A DNA stretch of 64,000 bases, taken from Prionace glauca. Its lineage: Eukaryota > Chordata > Chondrichthyes > Carcharhiniformes > Carcharhinidae. Shown here piece by piece: positions 1 through 8,546 of this stretch. The stretch's first letter is position 1. Each line of letters begins with the position of its first letter. The notes under the pieces were generated by a model. The model worked only from the letters and a program-made list of their open reading frames with translations, was not told where the DNA came from and made no database searches. Position numbers and translations under genes: made by a program. The stretch lies in contig CM075760.1 of assembly GCA_037974335.1 (NCBI GenBank), positions 7,623,432 through 7,687,431 on the forward strand, written 5' to 3'.

Positions 1-585
1 GAGCCACCTCCTCCTCTCCCTCTCCATCGATCTTTCCCCGATTCTCTCCATTGATCAGCTTTCAGTAACAGGGCTGTGTAAAGTCAGGAATCAGTGTAGA
101 TCACCGGGCAGCTGCTTTAATGTCGGGGCCTTTCTTTCAGAAACACGGATCAGTGAACAAATAGACAGACTGAGGGAGCTGGAAGGGAAGCTTCCAGCAA
201 AACTAGGGTCACACAGGAATCAAACACCAAGTTTACACCAGTATTGGGGAGCCAGGCGGACTTAGTCTCAGCCAGATCCCTTCTTATTGATTGTGTCTTT
301 GTGTCCGGTGTAACACATGGAAATCCCTACTTCTGACCTCATGTTGGATGGAATGTGTCATTGATGAAGCAATAGAAGATTGTTGGTCCCAGAACAGCCC
401 CCTGCCGAACTCCTGCAGTGATTTCTCAACTTAGATGTTTGACCTCCAACAACCATCACCATCTTGTTTTGTGCTAAATATGACTCCAAACAGAGAAGAA
501 TTTCCAGCTGAAACTTATTCACATGAGTTTTACTCGGGCTTCTCGATCCCACCCTCATTCAAATGTTACCGGGGGAGGGGGAGGG
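1..585. other. Unannotated left edge
   Basis: I see no gene here on either strand. The first 60 bases are pyrimidine-rich. Bases 571-590 are a G-rich run just before the first SINE. On the minus strand this lies downstream of the JH segment, so it would be part of the J-to-constant intron if the constant exons sit beyond the left edge. That placement is inference. Confidence 0.4.
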
Positions 586-905
586 GGTGGCCGAGGTGGC
601 ACAGTGATTAACGCTGCTGCCTCACAGTTCAATTCCCGATATGAGTCATTGTGTATGGAGTTAGTAAGTTCACCCCGTGTCTGCTTGGGTTTCCTTCGGA
701 TGCTCCTGTTTCCTTCCACAGTCCAAAGACGTTTGGGTTCAGGGGACTGGCCGTGCGGAATTGCCCCTTAGGTTCAGGAGGTCTAGTTAGAGTAAACACA
801 TGTGGTTATGGGGATAGGGCTTTGGTGGGATTCCTGTTGATGCAGACTTGATGGGCTGAATGGCCTCCTTCTGTACTGTAGGATTTCGTGATTCTATTCT
901 ATGAT
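586..905 (+). mobile_element. V-SINE-type SINE, near full length
   Basis: The element begins with a tRNA-like head (GGTGGCACAGTGATTA, then CTGCCTCACAG). It continues into the conserved V-SINE centre (CCGTGTCTGC, then TTCCACAGTCCAAAGA) and ends with the GATGGGCTGAATGGCCTCC tail and a short ATTCTATG run. V-SINEs are known in sharks (HE1 is the named relative, from memory). The copy is moderately diverged and parts of the head are missing. Confidence 0.85.
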
Positions 906-1770
906 GTAAATGACAGTCTCTCTGACGTATGTGAGATGGAAAGTGTGTGAGAGGGTGTTTGGGTGTGTGTTTGATAGAGAGAGAGGGTGAATGTGTGTGT
1001 GAAGGTACCTGTGTGTGACAGACTGTGTTTGCGCATGTGTGAGACAGTGGGCTGCGTTTGCAAGAGGGGACAGTGTGCCTATTGGAAAGCAAAATAAACT
1101 GTTCATGTGTGTGTGGAAGTGTGCATGGGATTGTGTGTGAGAGAGAAAGATGTGTGCAATGTGTGTGGGTGACAGAAGCAAAGTGTGTGTGTGTCAGAGA
1201 ATGTTTGCACGAGACTGTGCTTATGTGAGAGACTGTGTCTGCGTATACGCTAGAGTTTGTGCATAGGTCTATGTTTGTGAGAGAGTGTGAGAGAGCTAGT
1301 GTGGGAGCAAGAATGTACAGGTGTGAGATAGTGTGTGCATCAGAGATAGAAATATATGTGTGTGTGTGAGAGAGAGACAGATGCGAGTGCAAGAGGAATT
1401 GTGAGAAAGTGTGTGTGAATAAATGTGAGACAACTTGAGCGTGTGTGACAGAGTGTGGGAGAGAGATTGCGTGTGTGAGAGCATGAGACTATGCTTATGT
1501 GTGTGTGTGTGTCTGCGTGTAAGAGAGAATGTGTGTGGAGATGTGTGCGTGTGAGTGTTTTTGTGTATGAGATGTGAGAGACTGATTGAGAGAGTGAGAG
1601 TATGTCTGGATTTGTATTTGAGACAGAGTATGTAGGCCGTGAGAGAAAGAGAATGTGTGTGAGATATCGTATGAGAGAGAAAGTAAGTGTGCGTGTGTAT
1701 GTGTGAGAGAATATGAGCGTCTCTCTGTGTGTATTTATGTGTGTGAGAGTGTGTAATGTGTGTAAGTCTC
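906..1770. repeat. Degenerate GT/GA microsatellite, about 0.85 kb
   Basis: The tract is a long imperfect mixture of TGTG and GAGA runs with occasional unique words. Reading frames through it give only Ser/His/Thr-rich strings on the minus strand, which I treat as artefacts of low complexity. It lies directly at the tail of the preceding SINE, a common place for simple-repeat growth. Confidence 0.85.
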
Positions 1771-2039
1771 TATCTGGCTGATTCAGTCTGGAAAAGCACC
1801 CTCACTCCACACACACTCACCCACTCGCACAGTAAGTGGGAGTGACAAACGAGCACAATACGGACTGTGGGGCACGGGTTGGAAAAACATTTAAATATTT
1901 CACAAGTCAGTCACAATTAAATAATTTCCTCTTTCCTCAATGAGAGAAACTTGTAAATCCTCACGGAATCTGACACAATCCAGGGCAAAGCCACCCACAA
2001 GATTACCCGGCCCCTCATTCACCCTGTTCACTCTCTCCA

Positions 2040-2345
2040 TCACTACCAGGCAGTGTCAGCACTGTGTGTATTATATACAACATGCACTGCAGCAATTCAC
2101 CAAGGCTCCATAGATTACACTGTCCAAACCCGCTGCCTTTACATCCTAACAGGACAAGGGCAGCAGCCACATCTGAAACATTATAACCTGTAAGCTTCCC
2201 TCCAAAACACACACCATCCTGACCTGAAACAATTTCTCAATTCATTCATAATCGCTGGGTCAAAATCCTGGAACTCCCTGCCTAACAGCAGGGCGGATGC
2301 CTGCAGCATATGGACTGCAGTTGTTCAAGGATGCTTCATATCAAT
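2040..2345 (+). mobile_element. 3' fragment of a LINE of the second lineage
   Basis: The segment contains the words ACATGCACTGCAGCAATTCA, CACACCATCCTGACCTG, GCTGGGTCAAAATCCTGGAA and GGACTGCAG.TGTTCAAGG, in that order. The same order recurs at 11.7-11.9 and 20.2-20.5 kb. These are the C-terminal coding end and 3' end of a non-LTR element whose reverse-transcriptase part is seen at 26.7-27.5 kb. It is not CR1. Rex1/Babar-like is possible, but I cannot name it from sequence alone. Confidence 0.65.
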
Positions 2346-2819
2346 ACTTTGTGAAGGAACAATTAGATTAAAAATTCTGGCCTAGCAAATGTCTCTAAAA
2401 TGCCTTTAGAAGATTAAAAATAATATGCAAGTGAATGTGACCCTTCAACTGTCAAACTAAACAGTTCAGGGGCTGCTGTAGTACGGAGCACAATATAGTA
2501 AATCTCACTTTGTATTTGTTCATCGAACATTCCCAAGGCCGGTACATCACTGCTTAAAAATCACCCAATTCTCCCTCTAAAGTCTGATGTTTCTGCTTCT
2601 CTGATAGACACAATATGCTTCAGGGACTTAATTTCTGAGACACCGAGTCAAACAGTCACATTTCCCACAGATACAAGTGCGTTGAAGAAATAAATCAAAT
2701 TTCACTTCTTGCAGGACAGGAGAAGGAATCAAAAGATTTATAACCAGTCAGGGAGATTCCTGGTCCCAACACAGTGACCATACGCCCAGAAACAGAACAG
2801 ACACAAACAGTTCAACAGT
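2346..2819. other. Non-coding, nothing recognised
   Basis: AT-rich sequence with no coding frame, RNA gene or clear repeat that I can identify. Confidence 0.4.
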
Positions 2820-3130
2820 CGAGTTCCCAGCAGAAAGATCTGTTCAATCTGTCAATTTCAAACTGTTGGATTCTCATTGATCAATAGTCAAGTTACAACA
2901 GAAAATCAATAACCTATTTTAAATTAAACGGGTATTCATTTCAGAACTCCTCTCGACTTTTAATTATTTCTCTCTGCCTGTATCACTTCGCGAAAATTGT
3001 GTAAAAATGTAATTTCGCTGAAAATGAGCAAAAATAACAGATTCAGGACAGTTGAATGTCCCTATTAGAGATACAGTGACACAGTAACAGTTCAATGTCC
3101 CTAACAGAGATACAGTTACACACTAAGAAT
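2820..3130. repeat. Diverged duplicate unit, copy 1 (partner 4170-4460)
   Basis: The word order CTGTCAATTTCAAACTGTT, ATTGATCAATAGTCAAGTTAC, AACAGATTCAGGACAGT and AATGTCCCTA is repeated with many substitutions at 4170-4460 in the same orientation, about 1.37 kb away. It lies in the presumed J-to-constant intron of the Ig unit. Confidence 0.7.
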
Positions 3131-4169
3131 TAAACAAACCGGGAAATATTTACATTGAAAATCGTTACCTGATTGGATCTAATTTCTTAATTAAATGTAA
3201 TCAACAAAATTATCAAGGCAAAACAATTTATCGAGCCGAGCACAGCTGAGTAAAGAAATGTTTTGTTTTTGAATTCATTTTGATACAATTAAATATTCTC
3301 TAAGACTGATGATATTTTGCACGCTAGTGCAATATTCAAGGTCTTTTGTTTTAAATTAATCAGCGTTAATATTACATTTTAAGTTATTGTTAATTGTCAG
3401 TTAGTTCTCCTGTCAGCTGATATGTTCTCTGTAATAAAATGAGTTTTCAATCATTCAAAACGTGCTTCTGTCCCCAACATTGTTAAATAATTAGGTTACA
3501 ATTAAATCTCAATGTTAAACTATAATTTCAAATTACTGAATGGAAACATTCAAACATCTGTCATTCATTTACTTAAATCTAATCACATTGTAATATTTTA
3601 CTTTTTCACTTTTACTACAAATATCTTATTACAACGAACAAACGAGTTAAAAATGCAGATTTCTGACTTTGTCCAGACTGTAACGGCCTGGCCGTTTGAA
3701 ATCAATAATACTGCTTCCTAGATTTAATAATTTAGGCCACCCATATAACAACTTCATTACTGAACACATTGTTTAATTAAAGAAGACCTGAATTAAACAG
3801 TGCAAACATAAAGACGATAATTGATTCAAATGCTCTGTAACGCTAAAAACACGATGCAGAATATAAGTCTCAACCTTTTCTTCATTATAATATTTAATAA
3901 GAATTAAACATAAGCTTCAGTTAATATGAATTCTTCCATTCTGTCATTTATTCTTCCATTCTGTCATTTATTCTGTGTTTAACATTAATGGGAGACATGA
4001 TGTTATTAAGTGCTGAGCTAATATTATTTTTATAGTATTTATAATATCATATTATTTTTCTATAAAGTAATCTTTTTGAATTTCAAGCATTTAATTGTCA
4101 GTCGGTAGCCAGTTTCTGTTGACACTTTACTACAATTCAAACACAATCATTTGAACAATTTTACTTGAG
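3131..4169. other. AT-rich intron-like sequence
   Basis: Very AT-rich with no gene seen. A short perfect direct repeat lies near 3930-3972 (ATTCTTCCATTCTGTCATTT twice). Only short frames occur, without family resemblance. Confidence 0.4.
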
Positions 4170-4460
4170 TGTCAGCGAATTTCATCTGTCAGAAAACTGT
4201 GTTCAGTCTGTCAAATTTTTATAAACTGTTTGATTCTAATTGATCAAAGGTCAAATTACAACAGTGAAAAAATCAACAAACATTTTAAATTAACCTGATG
4301 TTCATTTTAAAACTCCCTTTGCCTTTTAACTATTTCTCCCTGACTGTCTCAAATCACAAAAACTGGGCAATTATTTTTCTGAAAATGAGGACTTCGAATA
4401 TAACAGATTCAGGGCAGTGTAATGTCCCTAACAGAGGTACAGTGAATTGTAATTCATGTT
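4170..4460. repeat. Diverged duplicate unit, copy 2 (partner 2820-3130)
   Basis: It carries the same word order as the partner (TCTGTCAAATTTTTATAAAC, ATTGATCAAAGGTCAAATTAC, AACAGATTCAGGGCAGT, AATGTCCCTAACAGAGGTAC). Divergence is high, so the duplication is old. Confidence 0.7.
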
Positions 4461-4529
4461 TTATTTTAATATGTAACCATTAGTTAACATGAATAAAATG
4501 CCCTAACATATATTTATTTTATTTTCCGA

Positions 4530-6440
4530 AACTTTTCTGCTTTATCCCTACAAGAATATTCAAAGGCAATTTTATTTTCATTTAGCCAGAACTGCTCAGT
4601 TTCACTGAGCGTAAACAATGTAAAAACAATTGAGGAACACTAAACAATTTCACAAATTTTGAGATGCGATAAGTAATTAATTATCTCGGTATCTAATTTA
4701 AAAAAATACTTAGAACGGATAATCTGGTTCCAATTGCATAGAAAAAAAATTAATAATCGGATACAAAAATTTCCAAAAAGGAAATTATTCTGCAAAACTC
4801 GTATTCCAGTAAATGCGAACTTAATCTGGGATATACCGATTAATGCAAAGTATCTTGTTCAACTGAGCACGGCTGTGAAAACAGCAGGTTATCATTGAAA
4901 TAGCTTCTGGAATTGTCACAAAATATTTCCAGTCTGGAAAATGTTCTGGTCATGTTAATTGTGTGAAATACACAACAGAACTATTAAAGGGGATTATTGC
5001 TAAATTATTAATATAAAATACTCTGTGGTGAATATGGAGTTAAATTACCGAATAATAATTCTTTGATTTATATTAATTTTACTATTAACCTTGTAAATGA
5101 GAAGTTTGTGATTGCAGCAAAGACTAAGTGTCCGAATGAGCGTTGTAAGTCATGACTCACTTGAATTTGTAAGCGTTATTTAAAATTTATAAAAATGCTG
5201 CGATATCTTTTAGGTGTTCTTTCCCCCCAACCTGCTTGTTTTCTCCCTACAAGGATTTTCAAACTCAAAGATTGTTTCTGTTCAACCAGAAAACATCTAA
5301 ACTCTCAACGGCACCGTTATACACTATTTAAACAACACAGAAATAATGTCACAAAGCCAAACTATAGCACAAATTTTAAACATTCACAGTGACTGCACCA
5401 TAGAATCTCCTCAGCAGAAACACAACAAAACACATCAATGAGGGAATGAATCCGTTTCACAGAAAAACAGATCAATTATCCATTCAACGGAATCAAATAT
5501 AACATTGCAAAAAAAACCTCAATATCGAATCTAGCAAACTAGCTCTTAACCAATTATTAAACTAAACAGAAATCTAGAATAATAGCAATAGCATTGCGAG
5601 GAGGTGGAATTTGTCCAACAAATTAGCGTAGAAACTTTATCACATCTTATTCATATTGGGTCATATTTCAAACATATTTAAACATTTGGATGGTAAAAGT
5701 TCCAGCCATCAAATGCCACCGAGATTAAACATTGCAGATACCCCAAAATCTGAATGCAGTGACAAACTATGTTCTGAATGAGTGGAGTAAGCCGATATCA
5801 CTAAAGATTTTAAACATACAAATACAATAAAGCCTGCTTTATTTCTCCCTGCAGTCATGCATCAAGCAGTTGCGACCCGCAGAATGTTCATATTCAATCA
5901 CAAAACGTGTAACAGCTCGGTGTCACTGAGTTCAAACAATGCAGAAACAAAAAATTAATTCACAAATTTTACGTATTTAGAGTCATCCAGATTCATAATC
6001 TCCTCATCAGAGGAAAAAAAAACTCATCACTGAGAGACTGAACCCCGCTTCATGCGGAAGCAGCTCAATTCTACAAACACTCTCAACAGAATCAAATATA
6101 ACATTTACAGAAATGTTTAATGTAAATTCCAGCCAATTAGCCCATCACCAACTAATTCATGTTTAGAATAAGCAGAAAATATTGCACAGCAGCACCAGCA
6201 TTGTGAGTGAGTGGAACATTTTCACTGGATAAATATAGAAATTTTAGATTGTTTTAAATTTTTGGTCCAAATTTCAAACACTTGTGCAGTAGATGGTACA
6301 AACCGCAGCCACTAGATGTCACCGAGATTAAACGCTGCAGAAACGCTGAATTGTAAAACAGACATTCGGATTTTAAAGTAACCCAACCACACAATAACCT
6401 CAACAGATAAACGCAAAATCCCGACAATTTGGGATTGAAT
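4530..6440. repeat. Three diverged tandem units in the J-C intron
   Basis: Units begin near 4530, 5215 and 5840 with ATCCCTACAAG/TCTCCCTACAAG/TCTCCCTGCAG. They share a following order of blocks: an AACAATGTAAAAACAA-type block, ATCTCCTCA.CAGA, GAATCAAATATAACATT, GTCACAT.TTCAAACA, and ATG.CACCGAGATTAAAC. The first unit is the most decayed. The period is about 0.6-0.7 kb. The array sits directly downstream of JH on the transcribed strand. Shark Ig loci lack mammalian switch regions; whether this array matters in recombination is unknown. Confidence 0.65.
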
Positions 6441-6638
6441 TCCTCAGCAGCACCTATTGTCCAGAAAGAGCGGAATTCTAAAACCCCTTAGCAGCAAAAT
6501 CACAGGAAACATTGTAACAATTCTCAACCGAGAATCCACCAAACTCACATTTATGTTACCATATGGATTATTAGTACAGATAAAAATATAAAACAAAGAC
6601 ACATGTAAACCAATTCTGAATAAGTGGATGGTTCTTAC

Positions 6639-6686
6639 CTGTCGTCACCGTCACCATGGTCCCTTGTCCCCAGTAAGCGAAGTAGT
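6639..6686 (-). CDS. Ig heavy-chain J segment (germline)
   Basis: On the minus strand the segment encodes Y-F-A-Y-W-G-Q-G-T-M-V-T-V-T-T, the canonical JH core WGQGT followed by the strand-G tail. The coding part is 48 bp: it starts right after the heptamer at 6687-6693 and ends at a consensus splice donor (G/GTAAG, GT at 6638-6637) for splicing to a constant exon. It supplies the end of CDR3 and FR4 of a shark-type IgM or IgM-like heavy chain. The donor leads into at least 6.6 kb with no recognisable constant exon in this window. The segment is unrearranged and has no defect I can see. Confidence 0.95.
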
Positions 6687-6725
6687 CACAGTGTCACATT
6701 CCGTAGGCTGTGTCATACAATAACC
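6687..6725 (-). promoter_or_regulatory. JH recombination signal, 23-bp spacer
   Basis: In coding orientation the nonamer is GGTTATTGT (consensus GGTTTTTGT, one change, at 6725-6717), followed by a 23-bp spacer (6716-6694) and the perfect heptamer CACTGTG (6693-6687). A 23-type signal on J pairs under the 12/23 rule with the 12-type 3' signal of D2. Confidence 0.95.
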
Positions 6726-7050
6726 GTCCCTGCATAAAATAGAGACAAAATCACCATTATTTTAAATATTCACAAACCCAAGGAAAAGCAAAATCAATTA
6801 ATGTTCATTAAATTATAATTGTATTTCTGGATATCATTTGACATTCATAAATGACCCTAAAGTTTTATATTTCACAGAGTGACACGTGAACATGTTGTTG
6901 AAAACACACATCGATAATTGAGTAATTATCAAGATTTTCCATGTTTATTCTTGTCATGTGGTCAGTGCTGGACATAAATAATACTGTACTGTGATTACAG
7001 TTGGGATTTAAAAGTGACACTAATCCAGTTTCAGTCAATCAGTGCTGAGG

Positions 7051-7118
7051 GGTTTTTGTATTGACAGTAACTGCTGTGCCATCCAGTAATCACAGTGAGA
7101 CACAGCATGACAAATACT
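7051..7118 (-). CDS. Ig heavy-chain D2 segment with its two RSSs
   Basis: The D coding core is 7090-7079, ATTACTGGATGG in coding orientation. Its 5' signal is AGTATTTGT, 12-bp spacer, CACTGTG (7118-7091). Its 3' signal is CACAGCA, 12-bp spacer, ACAAAAACC (7078-7051), with a perfect nonamer and a heptamer that keeps the critical CAC. Both spacers are 12 bp, so it can join to the 22/23-type 3' signal of D1 and to the 23-type signal of JH. D2 lies 376 bp below D1 and 393 bp above JH, spacing typical of shark Ig clusters. The interval given includes the signals. Confidence 0.93.
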
Positions 7119-7427
7119 GAGGCGGACTGTTAACTGTAAAATACAGACAGTTAATTTCACTGCTATTTCAAAAGCCTGTTTCCAGCTCGTTAAGGGTGAC
7201 TCAGTGAGATACTTCAATTTTTACTGGTCATGATATTGATAAAGGGGGTTAGAAACTTTTACATTCTCTGAGCAAATTCAGCGTGTAAATCAATAACAAT
7301 AAAATTGAAGCATTTTACATCTTAAAAAGAAACAATGCTGTTTCTAAGTATTATTCTGTTGAACCCTCATTTACTTTGGCATTCGGCAATGGCATTGGTC
7401 ACAAATTTAAGCAACGTCCTTTTCTAA

Positions 7428-7508
7428 GGTTTTTGTATGAGGATGGCGCTTTTCTCAGCACTGTGACTCCCATAGTATATCACAGTGACACACACCCATC
7501 CAAAAACT
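7428..7508 (-). CDS. Ig heavy-chain D1 segment with its two RSSs
   Basis: The D coding core is 7480-7466, ATATACTATGGGAGT in coding orientation. The 5' signal is AGTTTTTGG, 12-bp spacer, perfect CACTGTG (7508-7481). The 3' signal is perfect CACAGTG (7465-7459), a 22-bp spacer, and perfect ACAAAAACC (7436-7428). The asymmetric 12/22 arrangement lets D1 join upstream to the 23-type V signal and downstream to the 12-type 5' signal of D2. D1 lies 415 bp below the V segment. The interval includes the signals. Confidence 0.94.
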
Positions 7509-7856
7509 GCACTCACTCTGTTCAGTCCTGCTGTTCAATATTCACTTGAAATGGACCATTAATTTCGCTCTAATGTAAAATGTAGACAACTGTTTATATA
7601 ACACAATCTATCAGAAATATTAAACAGAGTAATATATCGTGTGTGGTACTTGCTGAAACTACAATGAATATAAAGTCAGTGAAAAGCTCACCAGTTATAT
7701 GGGTGAGTTTGGGAAGTTTTACTGTTAAATGCTTTCTGTATTACTTTTATTTAAAACACGATTATAGTTTGGTTGTGACCACCCTCGATCATATTGCATT
7801 TAAAACAGATACTGACCTTCAGGTTATGATGGAAGTTGCGGAATCCCCTCTCGGGC

Positions 7857-7895
7857 TGTTCTTGTCCGGGTGAAGCCCTGGATCCTCTCGCTGTG
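7857..7895 (-). promoter_or_regulatory. VH recombination signal, 23-bp spacer
   Basis: Immediately after the last V codon (TGT GCA AGA GAC), the minus strand reads heptamer CACAGCG (7895-7889), a 23-bp spacer (7888-7866), then nonamer ACAAGAACA (7865-7857). The heptamer keeps CAC and the nonamer keeps the central A-rich core. The open frame that runs past the V end simply reads through this signal and is not exon. Confidence 0.95.
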
Positions 7896-8203
7896 GTCTC
7901 TTGCACAGTAATAGATGGCCGTGTCTTCAATCTTTAGGCTCCTCATGTCCAAAGAGAAGATGTTGTTTGAAGTGTCTGCGGACACAGTAAATCGACCCTG
8001 AATTGACGGCGCGTAGTCGCTGTCGCCGTCATCAGCATCGTAGCTAACCAGCCACTCCAGGCCCTGTCCGGGAACCTGTCGGATCCAGTACATGTAGTAG
8101 CTGCTAAGATCGAACCCGCTGGTTTTACAGGTCAGTCTCAGGGAGCCTCCGGGACGCCCGGTCTCTGCCTCTGGCTGGGTCAACACAACATCCGACTGGA
8201 CAC
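7896..8203 (-). CDS. Ig heavy-chain V exon (germline VH)
   Basis: The exon begins after a TTTACAG acceptor (AG at 8205-8204). It encodes the last leader residues G-V-Q-S, then the mature V domain starting [20 protein letters not shown]. Hallmarks in order are the FR1 cysteine (LTCK), a CDR1 of the [10 protein letters not shown] type, FR2 [16 protein letters not shown]2 with an acidic stretch (DADDGDSDY), FR3 [17 protein letters not shown], and [10 protein letters not shown]. Both disulfide cysteines and the core tryptophan are present and the frame is open. The FR1 and FR3 wording matches shark IgM-type VH as I know it, not IgNAR. It is unrearranged. Together with the leader, D1, D2 and J it forms one cluster-type unit that would give a secreted or membrane heavy chain in B cells once joined. 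Confidence 0.96.
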
Positions 8204-8336
8204 CTGTAAAAATAGATCAAAAACACCGGGGATTAATCTTAGTGAAATGATTGCTGACTCTGGAACATTCCAGAGAGACACTAACACTGAGACAGTAACA
8301 GTGAGAGATTGGAACAATAATAAAAAAAATACTCAC
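8204..8336 (-). other. Leader intron of the VH gene
   Basis: A 133-bp intron with donor G/GTGAGT (at 8336-8331) and acceptor TTTTTACAG. It splits the glycine codon of the leader (phase 1), as in vertebrate VH genes. A diverged copy survives at 16512-16622 in the second V region. Confidence 0.92.
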
Positions 8337-8382
8337 CAGATAAGAAAGTCAGCAACAAACTGAGAGAAATGGCCGACCTCAT
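8337..8382 (-). CDS. Ig VH leader (signal peptide) exon
   Basis: The minus-strand ATG at 8382-8380 opens M-R-S-A-I-S-L-S-L-L-L-T-F-L-S plus the first base of a Gly codon, completed in the V exon to give ...LSGVQS before the mature DVVLTQ. It has a short basic n-region and an 8-10 residue hydrophobic core, so it targets the heavy chain to the ER. The start is chosen because it is the only ATG between the TATA box and the donor and it keeps frame with the V exon. Confidence 0.95.
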
Positions 8383-8469
8383 CTTTCTGGTGATTTGGGG
8401 GAAATGGTTGTGTCAGGAACTCAGTGAACAAACCAGCTCCCGGACTGTTGGATTCCGGTCCCAGTGAGC

Positions 8470-8483
8470 GGTATTTAAATACC
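8470..8483 (-). promoter_or_regulatory. VH promoter TATA box in a perfect 14-bp palindrome
   Basis: GGTATTTAAATACC lies about 90 bp upstream of the leader ATG, a fitting TATA position that predicts a start site near 8440-8450. I see no octamer (ATTTGCAT or its reverse) in the 200 bp upstream. Shark heavy-chain promoters have been reported to lack it, so this agrees with the family. Confidence 0.75.
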
Positions 8484-8502
8484 CGGCAGAAGGGGGCGGC
8501 TT

Positions 8503-8546
8503 TCCAGGCGCCGCCTGTTGATTCCCTGCTGGAGGCGGCGCCTGGA
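8503..8546. promoter_or_regulatory. Perfect 14-bp inverted repeat upstream of the VH TATA box
   Basis: The arms TCCAGGCGCCGCCT (8503-8516) and AGGCGGCGCCTGGA (8533-8546) are exact reverse complements, separated by a 16-nt loop. They sit about 20 bp beyond the TATA palindrome, and both arms contain GGCGCC. It could be a cruciform or two sites for one dimeric factor in opposite orientation. The function is unknown. Confidence 0.8.

Noticed and set aside
906-1484. Long His/Ser/Thr-rich open frames on the minus strand
   Set aside because: They lie wholly inside the degenerate GT/GA microsatellite; composition alone keeps the frames open.
1-6600. Search for Ig constant exons on the minus strand
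   Set aside because: No frame shows the C1-domain Cys/Trp/Cys pattern. Short minus-strand frames near 2.0-2.2 kb fall inside a LINE fragment.
7824-7895. Extension of the V open frame past YYCARD
   Set aside because: The sequence after the Asp codon is the recombination signal (heptamer, 23-bp spacer, nonamer), not exon.
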